This document shows, in pieces, positions 43,791 to 53,455 of a stretch of 64,000 bases of DNA. The stretch spans positions 39,564,525-39,628,524 of the forward strand of contig OZ038390.1 of the NCBI GenBank assembly GCA_964036045.1, read 5' to 3'. Under the pieces are notes generated by a model, which was given only the letters and a program-made list of their open reading frames with translations, searched no databases and had not been told where the DNA came from. Every line of letters starts with the position of its first letter. The stretch's first letter is position 1. The stretch comes from Eutreptiella sp. 'Long Island Sound 2002' (lineage: Eukaryota > Euglenozoa > Euglenophyceae > Eutreptiales > Eutreptiaceae). Both the position numbers and the translations under genes were made by a program.

Positions 43791-44299
43791 TGGGGGGGGT
43801 CTGGGTCGGTGGGTGTCTGGCTCCAACCCCGCCCCCCGCCGCCGCCTATACCTGAAGGGGGTCCTGGGTCATCATGCTTGTAGGGTCCAGTTTGTTCTCA
43901 TACAGAGATACATCCCTGGTTGTGTATTTCATTTCCTTTGCATGTGGGCACCATGTCAAAGCAGTTTTGTGGCTCAGACCAGCACCTTTGGCAACTAACT
44001 CTCCCCATGAGGGATCACATCCTTGGACGGGTGGTCCCCCCCCCTGACCAAAACACAGCGATGTACAGTGATGTAGATATCCAGATAAGGCTCCTGAGGA
44101 GGTCGTGAAAGATAAAGGAGCCCATAGAAACGATAGTATCACACAAGTTCTCTAGAAGCCTTGAAAAGGGCTATTTTTGGTCCAAAAATGAGTCAACAAG
44201 GGTCAAAAATGCACGTCTTCAAAAGTGATGCGAAGATAATTTGGGATACTAAAACAAGTGGTTCAAGCTATGTTTAGCTATGATTGAACCATTTTTGTT
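43791..44299. other. no supported gene; GGGTCAAAAATG repeat at 44160-44280
   Basis: Begins with a GGGGGGGTCTGGGTCGGTGGG motif also seen near 39030 and 39808. The end matches the AT-rich repeat family at 23740-24060. Confidence 0.45.
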
Positions 44300-44500
44300 T
44301 GCACAACATAGTATGCACCAAGTTGCCCAAGGGTGTGGTGGTGTGCGTGCCAGCATGCAGCTCCGCGCAAGTGCGCAAGCTGAAGGTGTACCGCCCCTTG
44401 TTGATGAATGATAGTCAAACCCCATGTTTCGCTTTACAACAAGGTGAAAGATGTAGTAATCTCGCCATTGTTGCCTGTGTCAATGGTGGCCTCTAGTTGG
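44300..44500 (+). other. exon-like segment, function unknown
   Basis: The frame reads CTKLPKGVVVCVPACSSAQV then RKLKVYRPLLMNDSQTPCFA, ending at TAG near 44496, with GC-rich third positions in the first half. CAACATAG just upstream could be an acceptor. No family recognised. Confidence 0.35.
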
Positions 44501-45229
44501 CATAGCAAAGCCCCCTCCTTGGACCAGTGGTCCCCAAGGCCACATCTGGGGGGTAATATTCTGTCAAATCCACAGAATCCCTACACCCTCCACAAATGGC
44601 CCCATTTTTTTAGACAGCGCTCAAGGAAACCTCACCTGAGGAATTGTATGTGTTTCTCTTGTTGGCTCCCCAGCCACCGTGCCATACCGCTAACAGCATT
44701 CCCCAAAGTGTAGAAGATGACCACGGTAGTATGTGATACTGTTGGGTGGTGCTACCAGACCATGTACCGTCAGTGCTATGCACTACCACGAGGGTCACAC
44801 TGGTAGAGCAAGAGGCTCCCCATTTTACCAGTAAGGTCTCCTCATAGGCCGCCTCCCCATGGCCATCCATGATGCTTGTTGTGCAAGCATCTTCCTCGTC
44901 CAGGGCTCCCATTCTATACAACATAGGTACAGTGCATCGGGTTCGGATTCCGACCCCCTTGATCTCTGGTTCCAAAAGCCAAGGTGTGTGATAGTAGCCA
45001 TCCGGCCCATGGGCTACACTCGAGAATATGATTTCTTTTCTTTCTTGCCATGGGATTACCTCCTTTTACTTCCTCCATTCCCATTTTAGTCATTGTGTTA
45101 CTCTCCACTTCTCTTTGCCAATTCTTGTTCCTTCAGCCCGTGCCATTAGGGCTTGACAATGTACTTGTTCTCTCAAACTTCCTTGAGCGGAGGGGAGGAG
45201 ACATGACTTTTTGTTTAAGCTTCAATCCG
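44501..45229. other. no supported gene
   Basis: Short frames on both strands, pyrimidine-rich near 45030-45130. Nothing recognised. Confidence 0.4.
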
Positions 45230-45660
45230 ATGGGGGAGCACCTGGTGCAGCGCGTGCGCAGCGCCGCTATTTGGTGAAATCTTTTGGAAGGACTCTCGGA
45301 AGATTTCCAAGGCTTTGTGTTGTCATTTGGGTTTGGTCTTTGGCACCGGGCACCTCTGCGGATGGACTTGGGCCATGAAGGGCCAAAACGTGCAAGGGCC
45401 ATTTCAAAGATTGTGCCAAGGGCCATTTCAAAGATTATGAAGTGGGTGATTATTATATTGTGCTCTGATTGTTCTATGTTTATGGGAAGGAAGGGTGTTT
45501 GTACAATTTTTGTGGCCGCAGTGTTTGCTCTCCTTGGAGGCCATTTTGGAAGGGGGTAAAAATCAGGACGTTCTGGATGTAGTCCTGACCTAACCTGCAA
45601 AGGTAGCACGCGGCGTGTGTGTAGCATGCACATGGTGCAAGTACTCCCCCAATGTTGTTA
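45230..45660 (+). repeat. dispersed ~400-bp repeat, copy B (partner at 29250-29640)
   Basis: Same blocks and order as the partner. This copy has an extra internal duplication: GGGCCATTTCAAAGATT occurs twice (about 45398 and 45420). Confidence 0.7.
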
Positions 45661-46120
45661 AGTGTTCATCGTGAATTCTTATGTGTTCACAAGCAGGGCA
45701 CAGGGATGATTTTCTGTGGATAGAGCAATTCCCACTCAATGTTTCCATGAACCCTCCACACTGACTGCACAATGTGCCAAGGTCTTAGGCAGTTTTATTC
45801 ACCCCTTTTTATGTCTTTTCTATCATTTCCAAGACCGGGGGGGGGGGGGGGGAGCGACTCCGTGGCTCCTAGGACGCCAACCCCCCCCCCCCCCCGGGGG
45901 CCTCCGGCCAACAGTTAGTTGCCAAAGGTGTCACCCTCAGGCGTCCATGGGCGCCAAAGGCGCCCGACGCTCCATGAACACCAAAGGTGCCCTAAGGAAA
46001 ATTTTGTCCACTTTGCACCCCAACACTATCCTTAAACCCAACCTTGACTCTAACGCCCACCCCCAGCCCTCACCCTACTCCTAACCCTACACCTACACCT
46101 AATCAAGACTGAATATTGGG
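45661..46120. other. poly-G/poly-C pair and lead-in to the tandem array
   Basis: A G run (45837-45852) and a C run (45880-45895) bracket about 30 bp. GGCCTCCGGCCAACAGTTAG at 45899-45918 recurs at 50946-50965. CCCTAACCCTA-like DNA at 46070-46095 leads into the 1.1-kb units. Confidence 0.55.
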
Positions 46121-47260
46121 ACCGAGCTGGTGGGGGAGGGAACATCAGCTATGACTGGTGAGGGACATCAAGAATAATTCACACATTGATGGCTCTTGAC
46201 AAAGTGAAATCAGCTTGCAAGTGAACCCCATCACCACGAGGCCCACTTTCAAGGCTTTTTGGACTTTTGAGGGGCCAAAATGCCCCAAAATGTGCTCAAA
46301 ATGGGCTCATTTCACCCGTTGGTGCACCCCAAATGGTCTAGGATGAGGTTTGGAAAAATGCGTTTTTGACCCATTTTTGACCCATTTTTGGTCCCAAAAC
46401 AGCCCATTTTCAAGGCATTTTGGGATTTTTGGAGGACCAAAATGGGCCACCACAAGCTCAAAACGGTCCAAAAACACTTTTTTTTAGTGTCGCACGTTGT
46501 CTAGGATCATTTTTGAGAAGAGTCATCTTTTTGCCCCTACTGGACCCTGTTGACCCATTTGGGCACCCACCTGTTTGGGCTTGAGCTTGCAGCTTGCCGC
46601 AGCCTAGTGGGCCTAGGTATTGGGGTCTAGGCGTCCGTTTGGGCAAGTCTGAGGGGTGGAAACCACAAAAAGTGGGGGGTTGCGGGTGGAGTAGGTGCCC
46701 TCGGAATCTCATTTTGCGCCATGTAGCCAAAGATATGGCCTATTCTTGTTTGTGGTTGTCGGCATTTGGAGCTTCTGGGGGCCTTTTTGGGCCGTTTCCG
46801 GGACATATCATGGAGCCAGAGGGCTGCAAAGAGCTCGTTGACACAGGGAAGTCAAGCCGCACATGGAGTGTACCCACCGTTTCCCTTCGTTTGGCCGTTT
46901 TGAATGTGTTCCAGCGCTTTTTTGGCCCAAAAATGGCTATTTTTTGGCCCTAAATTGCAGTTAACGAAACTGAGGCCTGCCACTTGCGAATGCCGTTCCC
47001 GGCCGCCACCGTTGAGTTTCTTGCTCAAACTTTGTGTGATTGTACTTCACACCCATAGGTATCATGCACCAATATTTCACCTGAATTTGAAGCACCACGA
47101 CGGAAGTCTGATTTTTTCCCATTTCGCGCGTGCTGTTGCTTGCTGCTTGCTGCTTGCTGCTTGCTGCTTGCTTGCTTGCTGCTGCTGCTGCTAAACCTGG
47201 TAGGTCCACCCTAGACACTAAAAAGGGTTATAAAACCATGACTGGTTCCACCAGCTCGGT
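46121..47260. repeat. 1.1-kb tandem unit, copy 1
   Basis: Bounded by ACCGAGCTGGTGG (46121-46133) and its inverse CCACCAGCTCGGT (47248-47260). It contains CCATTTTTGACCCATTTTTG repeats, a hairpin near 46919-46950 (GGCCCAAAAATGGC) and a GCTTGCT/GCTGCT microsatellite near 47130-47190. The open frames inside shift between copies, so it is treated as non-coding. 1140 bp; differs from copies 2 and 3 by about 25 extra bp near 46140. Confidence 0.95.
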
Positions 47261-47298
47261 GACCCTAACCCTAGCCTTAATCAAGACTGAACATTGGG
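47261..47298 (+). repeat. 38-bp inter-unit spacer with CCCTAACCCTAG
   Basis: GACCCTAACCCTAGCCTTAA followed by TCAAGACTGAACATTGGG; identical to 48414-48451. The first part resembles telomeric repeats (CCCTAA). Confidence 0.95.
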
Positions 47299-48413
47299 AC
47301 CGAGCTGGTGGGGAAGGGACATCAAGAATAATTCACACATTGATGGCTCTTGACAAAGTGAAATCAGCTTGCAAGTGAACCCCATCACCACGAGGCCCAC
47401 TTTCAAGGCTTTTTGGACTTTTGAGGGGCCAAAATGCCCCAAAATGTGCTCAAAATGGGCTCATTTCACCCGTTTGTGCACCCCAAATGGTCTAGGATGA
47501 GGTTCGGAAAACCGCGTTTTTGACCCATTTTTGACCCATTTTTGGTCCCAAAACAGCCCATTTTCAAGGCATTTTGGGATTTTTGGAGGACCAAAATGGG
47601 CCACCACAAGCTCAAAACGGTCCAAAAACACTTTTTTTTAGCGTCGCACATGGTCTAGGATCATTTTTGAGAAGAGTCATCTTTTTGCCCCTACTGGACC
47701 CTGTTGACCCATTTGGGCACCCACCTGTTTGGGCTTGAGCTTGCAGCTTGCCGCAGCCTAGTGGGCCTAGGTATTGGGGTCTAGGCGTCCGTTTGGGCAA
47801 GTCTGAGGGGTGGAAACCACAAAAAGTGGGGGGTTGCGGGTGGAGTAGGTGCCCTCGGAATCTCATTTTGCGCCATGTAGCCAAAGATATGGCCTATTCT
47901 TGTTTGTGGTTGTCGGCATTTGGAGCTTCTGGGGCCTTTTTGGGCCGTTTCCGGGACATATCATGGAGCCAAAGGGCTGCAAAGAGCTCGTTGACACAGG
48001 GAAGTCAAGCCGCACATGGAGTGTACCCACCATTTCCCTTCGTTTGGCCGTTTTGAATGTGTTCCAGCGCTTTTTTGGCCCAAAAATGGCTATTTTTTGG
48101 CCCTAAATTGCAGTTTCTGAAACTGAGGCCTGCCACTTGCGAATGCCGTTCCCGGCCGCCACCGTTGAGTTTCTTGCTCAAACTTTGTGTGATTGTACTT
48201 CACCCCCATAGGTATCATGCACCAATATGTCACCTGAATTTGAAGCACCACGACGGAAGTCTGATTTTTTCCCATTTCGCGCGTGCTGTTGCTTGCTGCT
48301 TGCTGCTTGCTGCTTGCTGCTTGCTTGCTTGCTGCTGCTGCTGCTAAACCTGGTAGGTCCACCCTAGACACTAAAAAGGGTTATAAAACCAAGACTGGTT
48401 CCACCAGCTCGGT
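47299..48413. repeat. 1.1-kb tandem unit, copy 2
   Basis: Same 13-bp inverted ends (47299-47311 and 48401-48413). 1115 bp, very similar to copy 1. Confidence 0.97.
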
Positions 48414-48451
48414 GACCCTAACCCTAGCCTTAATCAAGACTGAACATTGGG
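48414..48451 (+). repeat. 38-bp inter-unit spacer, second copy
   Basis: Identical to 47261-47298. Confidence 0.95.
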
Positions 48452-49422
48452 ACCGAGCTGGTGGGGAAGGGACATCAAGAATAATTCACACATTGATGGC
48501 TCTTGACAAAGTGAAATCAGCTTGCAAGTGAACCCCATCACCACGAGGCCCACTTTCAAGGCTTTTTGGACTTTTGAGGGGCCAAAATGCCCCAAAATGT
48601 GCTCAAAATGGGCTCATTTCACCCGTTTGTGCACCCCAAATGGTCTAGGATGAGGTTTGGAAAAATGCGTTTTTGACCCATTTTTGACCCATTTTTGGTC
48701 CCAAAACAGCCCATTTTCAAGGCATTTTGGGATTTTTGGAGGACCAAAATGGGCCACCACAAGCTCAAAACGGTCCAAAAACACTTGGTCTAGGATCATT
48801 TTTGAGAAGAGTCATCTTTTTGCCCCTACTGGACCCTGTTGACCCATTTGGGCACCCACCTGTTTGGGCTTGAGCTTGCAGCTTGCCGCAGCCTAGTGGG
48901 CCTAGGTATTGGGGTCTAGGCGTCCGTTTGGGCAAGTCTGAGGGGTGGAAACCACAAAAAGTGGGGGGTTGCAGGTGGAGTAGGTGCCCTCGGAATTGCA
49001 TTTTGAGCCATGTAGCCAAGGATATGGCCTATTCTTGGTTTGTGGCTGTCGGCATTTGGAGCTTCTTGGGGCCTTTTTGGGCCGTTTCCGGGACATATCA
49101 TGGAGCCAAAGGGCTGCAAAGAGCTCGTTGACACGGGGAAGTCAAGCCGCACATGGAGTGTACCCACCGTTTCCCTTCGTTTGGCCGTTTTGAATGTGTT
49201 CCAGGGCTTTTTTGGCCCAAAAATGGCTGTTTTTGGCCTTAAACTGCAGTTTTTGAAACCGAGGTCCGCCACTTGTGAACCCCGTTCCCGGCCGCCACCG
49301 TTGAGTTTCTTGCTCAAACTTTGTGTGATTGTACTTCACACCCATAGGTATCATGCACCAAAATTTCAGCCGAATCCAAAGCACCACGGCGGAGTTCTGA
49401 TTTTTTCCCATTTCGCGCGTGC

Positions 49423-49457
<35 letters not shown>

Positions 49458-49546
49458 GCTGCTGCTGCTGCTGCTGCTAAACCTGGTAGGTCCACCCTAG
49501 ACACTAAAAAGGGTTATAAAACCAAGACTGGTTCCACCAGCTCGGT
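48452..49546. repeat. 1.1-kb tandem unit, copy 3
   Basis: Same inverted ends (48452-48464 and 49534-49546). 1095 bp; lacks about 19 bp around 48785 and has more substitutions than copies 1 and 2. Followed by GACCCTAGCCCTAGC and a short CCCTAGGCTAGGG palindrome near 49567-49579. Confidence 0.95.
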
Positions 49547-49964
49547 GACCCTAGCCCTAGCTCTCACCCTAGGCTAGGGTCAGAGTGAGTGTTGGGGTCC
49601 AAAATGGAGCAATGATGTGGCAAAAGCAGCCATGAACGAAATTTGGGGCATCTTGTTTAGCCCAATCAACATGGCTGGCATGGCCAAACCAACTGGTTGC
49701 AAAGGTTAGGGTTACGTTTATGGTGATGGTATGGTTAGAGGGAGGGCAAGGGGAGGTAAGGGAAGCCTGTGCCCCCCCCTTACCCCCCCCCCCCAACACC
49801 CCAAATCGCCCCACCTGGACCCCCCCACCACCACCACCACCCCGCATTGCCCCACTTGGAACCCCCCCCAACCGACCCTCCCGGAGCCCCCCCCCCCCCG
49901 CCCCTCTTATCCCCCCCCCCCCATTCGCCCTCCCTGAACCCCCCCTCCAATGCCCCCCCCCGAG
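49547..49964. other. spacer between arrays, extremely C-rich at 49770-49960
   Basis: No gene. Runs of C interrupted by single bases, with an ACCACCACC tract near 49827-49840. Confidence 0.6.
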
Positions 49965-50197
49965 GCAGCGGCTGGGCGTGTCCCCCCCCAAGCGGCGCGG
50001 CACGGGTGGGGACCGAGGCCCCCACCGGGAGCACCGGGGCACCACGCGGTGCAGGTAGGGTGTGCAAGTCCGGTGCGCTGCGAGGGTGTGGCTCACCCCC
50101 GAAAGCCCCACAGGCCGCTGCGAGTGCACGTGAGGGCAGGGCGTGGGGACAGGGCCACACGACCACCACCTCGTGATGGCACAGGAGGAAGCGACCC

Positions 50198-50277
50198 CTG
50201 TTCCTCCGGTTGAGCCGGTTACCAAGCACCAGAAGTACAAGTGAGGGGTCGGTGGATCGATCCCATCTGGTGGCAGT
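50198..50277 (+). ncRNA. tRNA-like module with T-arm/B-box (copy 1)
   Basis: GGTGGATCGATCCCATC at 50251-50267 can form a T-arm (GGTGG with CCATC, loop ATCGATC) resembling a pol III B-box. The D-arm/A-box half is degenerate. The same module recurs at about 51261-51340. Likely tRNA-derived, not a working tRNA. Confidence 0.35.
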
Positions 50278-50467
50278 CGCTAAAGGTGCACCCCGACCCT
50301 TGGGAGTCGCCAGACTCGCCAAGCGGCGGCTCTCCCACCCCCAGCCATTTCGGAGGTGCACACGGCCCTTGGGAGTCATCGGGCTCGTCATGCGGCGTCA
50401 CTCCCTCGAGGTGCACTCGACCCTTGGGAGTCGTCTGACTTGCCATGCGGCGACACTCCCTCACAAA

Positions 50468-50538
50468 GCCGGTTTAGTTCAGTGGTCAGAGCGTAAGCAG
50501 TACGAACGTGGGGTCGGCGGATGGGACTCAGCTGGTGG
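50468..50538 (+). ncRNA. tRNA-like module with A-box and acceptor stem (copy 1)
   Basis: GCCGGTTTAGTTCAGTGGTC starts the module. The acceptor GCCGGTT pairs with AGCTGGT (with wobbles), and GTTC pairs with GAGC as a D stem around AGTGGTCA. The T-arm is poor. It is followed by GG rather than CCA. Probably a tRNA-derived repeat. Confidence 0.4.
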
Positions 50539-51028
50539 TAGCATTCGGAGGTGCACCCCGACCCTTGGGAGTCGCCGGACTTGCCATGCGGCGGCTCTCC
50601 CTCACTAAGCCGGTCCGTTTTTCTGCACAACAACGGGGTGACAGGGGACAACTCAGTTCGTCGTGTACCCCGCCACAGGGTAACGGCTGATGGAGTTTAG
50701 ACCTCCGGAGCATGTGCCTTACGTGGGAGAAGCGAGCTCTGAGCCCCCTGTCATCGGGACCCACGCAGCTTTTCAGAACCTGCCTCGGCCGGCAGGGAAG
50801 AGTTTGTGTGCCCGGTCCCAACCACCCCACGACGCATGGTGGTCAATTGTGGGGAGGGTGGGTCCCAGCCAAGCTGCAACCCATACCATAGCAGGTGAGA
50901 CTCCTGCAGCCCCACCACCACCACCACCACCACCACCCCAAAAGGGGCCTCCGGCCAACAGTTAGTAGGGGGGGTAGTTGGCGTCCTGACTCGAGGGGTC
51001 GCCCCCCCCCCCCCTGTCCGCCCCCAGG

Positions 51029-51992
51029 CAGCGGCCGGGCGTGTCCCCCCCAAGGCGGCGCGGCACGGGTGGGGACCGAGGCCCCCACCGGGAGCACCCG
51101 GGTACCACGCGGTGCAGGCAGGGTGTGCAAGTCGGGTGCGCTGCGAGGGTGTGGCTCGGCCCAAAAAGCTCCACAGGCCGCTGCGAGTGCACGTGAGGGC
51201 AGGGCGTGAGGACAGGGCCACACGACCACCACCTCGTGATGACATAGGAGGAAGCGACCCCTGTTCCTCCGGTTGAGCCGGTTACCAAGCACCAGAAGTA
51301 CAAGTGAGGGGTCGGTGGATCGATCCCATCTGGTGGCAGTCGCTAAAGGTGCACCCCGACCCTTGGGAGTCGCCAGACTCGCCAAGCGGCGGCTCTCCCA
51401 CCCCCAGCCATTTCGGAGGTGCACACGGCCCTTGGGAGTCATCGGGCTCGTCATGCGGCGTCACTCCCTCGAGGTGCACTCGACCCTTGGGAGTCGTCTG
51501 ACTTGCCATGCGGCGACACTCCCTCACAAAGCCGGTTTAGTTCAGTGGTCAGAGCGTAAGCGGTACGAACGTGGGGTCGGCGGATGGGACCCAGCTGGTG
51601 GTAACATTCGGAGGTGCACCCCGACCCTTGGGAGTCTTGACCTGCCATGCGGCGGCTCTCCCTCACTAAGCCGGTCCGTTTTTCTGCACAACAACGGGGT
51701 GACAGGGGACAACTCAGTTCGTCGTGTACCCCGCCACAGGGTAACGGCTGATGGAGTTTAGACCTCCGGAGCATGTGCCTTAGGTTGGAGAAGCGAGCTC
51801 TGAGCCCCCTATCATCGGGACCCACGTAGCTTTTCAGAACCTGCCTCGGCCGGCAGGGAAGAGTTTGTGTGCCCGGTCCCAACCACCCCACGACGCATGG
51901 TGGTCAATTGTGGGGAGGGTGGGTCCCAGCCAAGCTGCAACCCATACCATAGCAGGTGAGACTCCTGCAGCCCCACCACCACCACCACCCAC
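51029..51992. repeat. 1.06-kb-period duplication, copy 2
   Basis: Second copy, with a few substitutions and a small deletion near 51634 relative to copy 1. Ends in an ACC tract and then diverges at CCCCGTGTTCC. Confidence 0.95.
51531..51601 (+). ncRNA. tRNA-like module with A-box and acceptor stem (copy 2)
   Basis: Copy of 50468-50538 with two substitutions (AGCGGT for AGCAGT, GGACCC for GGACTC). Confidence 0.4.
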
Positions 51993-52760
51993 CCCGTGTT
52001 CCAAGAAAAACTTTAGAGGGGTGGTTTTTTTAGCAATTTGGAACGTCATAGCCCTTTCGCTAATGGGAACAGTGCTTTCGGAGCAGAGCATTATGCGATG
52101 TGCCCTCTGCTTTGGAGAAATGCATTTTAGTGCCATTACCAATTTGCATGCTTAGGTATGTGGAAAGTGATACACTCCAACCTCGCACCTCTGCACCTCT
52201 TCATACAGGCCCATGTTGGTGGTTGAAAAAGGACTTTAGCCGAAAGAATGGGCAAAAGCTCATTTTTTTTGCTCAAATGACAAATCTCATTCTTTTCGCT
52301 CAACTCAAGAACAGTGGCCTGTTTTTCAGCTTTGTGTAAAAGAATCAGCTTAAGCTCATGCTTTCTGCAGATGCTGCTTTACTGATGTCCACACATACAC
52401 ACATACCTCGTAAATAGCACAGGGGTGGGATAGGGCAGGCCACAGGCAGGCTCTGACCTGCTAACCCCTAACCCTCCCGTCGCAAGAGCGGCCAGGACAT
52501 TAAAAGCCTTCAACCTCATTAATAGCACAGAGCACACACCGACACATACACTCAGTCATTGAGGGAAAGGGCAGGATGTATGGTGGAGAGGCACAGACAT
52601 GAGAAGAGCTAGGGAAGAAGAGGGGGGTTGGTTCTCACTTTTTTTTGGCTCCACCCAAAAATTAAAAGACTCCAGGAATCAAGGTACAGGTATGCCTCAG
52701 TGTATTGTGTGCTGTGGGCTGTGTGTGTGGGTGCACATGTGTTCTGTGTTGTGTTGTCAT
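51993..52760. other. no supported gene
   Basis: Unique AT-richer DNA, with GCTAACCCCTAACCCTCCCG near 52459-52478 and repeated AATAGCACAG words (52414, 52521). Possibly a degraded 3' end of a retroelement; unproven. Confidence 0.4.
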
Positions 52761-52855
52761 GTGTGGTGTGGTGTGGTGTGGTGTGGTGTGGTGTGGTGTG
52801 GTGTGGTGTGGTGCGGTGCGGTGCGGTGTGGTGTGGTGTGGTGTGGTGTGGTGTG
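52761..52855 (+). repeat. (GTGTG)n pentanucleotide microsatellite
   Basis: About 19 uninterrupted units with a few GTGCG variants in the middle. Confidence 0.97.
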
Positions 52856-53022
52856 CCGAAGGCGCTGTTACCAAAAGGCAAAAGGCCGGGATGTCTACCC
52901 ACGGGTAAAGGTAAACGGGCTGGGCTGTGTGTGTTGTGTGCGCGCCGTGCGTAAGTGTGTAGGCCTCGGCAGGGGGAGGGGGAGTCGGGGAGACCTGGTG
53001 AGTTCGCCTCTGGCGACCGCGC

Positions 53023-53455
53023 TTATTCCAGGAGCTCCCGCTGCACCCCTTCCCTTTTTGCTTGCTGGTGCAGGCGCAGCTCCTGCAACGCCCACGCCAT
53101 CGTGCTGCCCGGGCCCAGGCGGGCCTTCAGCAGTGTGGCACGCGCCTTGGCGTGGGCGTACCAGATCCGTATGGACTCCTCCACGACGTGGCGGAGGAAC
53201 TCCGTGCCCAGCGAGTGGGGCCCCGTACACTCCAGGTGGGCCAGCTGCATGGAGGGGGTCCGCAGGGCTGCCGCCAACTGCTCCAGCACAGTCGGTTCCC
53301 ACAGCTGGTGACGCACTGGGGCCGCCCGTGGCCCCACCTCCTGGTCGAGCCACGCTGCGAGGCGCCGGCGGGCTGGCCCCCACTCGCGCGACTCAGCCGA
53401 GCAGGCCCACAGGTGGGGCGCCGTCTCGGGCTGTGTCTCGGGCAGTAGACAGTGC
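53023..53455 (-). pseudogene. C-terminal fragment of a second LINE-type ORF2 (minus strand)
   Basis: Minus-strand frame, ending at a stop at 53025-53023, reads PETAPHLWACSAESREWGPA then RRRLAAWLDQEV and a long helical tail (EFLRHVVEESIRIWYAHAKA). The ET-x2-HL-x2-C element and downstream W resemble the zinc-knuckle region following the reverse transcriptase in LINE ORF2 proteins. The expected CxxC half would fall in the 47-bp minisatellite, which replaces upstream coding sequence. No reverse transcriptase motif remains on this strand. An unrelated helical protein is the alternative. Confidence 0.4.

Larger units (their letters stand above)
49965..50938. repeat. 1.06-kb-period duplication, copy 1
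   Basis: Nearly identical to 51029-51992 (offset about 1063 bp). It begins at GAGGCAGCGGC and ends in an ACC triplet tract after ACTCCTGCAGCCCC. Inside are four ~57-bp subrepeats containing CCTTGGGAGTCG, starting near 50287, 50356, 50409 and 50550, interleaved with two tRNA-like modules. Long frames on both strands come from the GC content. Confidence 0.95.

Noticed and set aside
46594-46953. 119-codon frame in the 1.1-kb unit
   Set aside because: The frame is shifted or truncated in the other two copies although the DNA is conserved, so coding is not maintained.
47261-47298. Telomere
   Set aside because: Only one or two CCCTAA-like units per spacer; not a telomeric array, though subtelomeric origin is possible.
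50210-50608. Frames on both strands in the 1.06-kb duplication (for example 49780-50391 minus)
   Set aside because: They repeat the GC-rich 57-bp subrepeats and tRNA-like modules; frames differ between copies where small indels occur.
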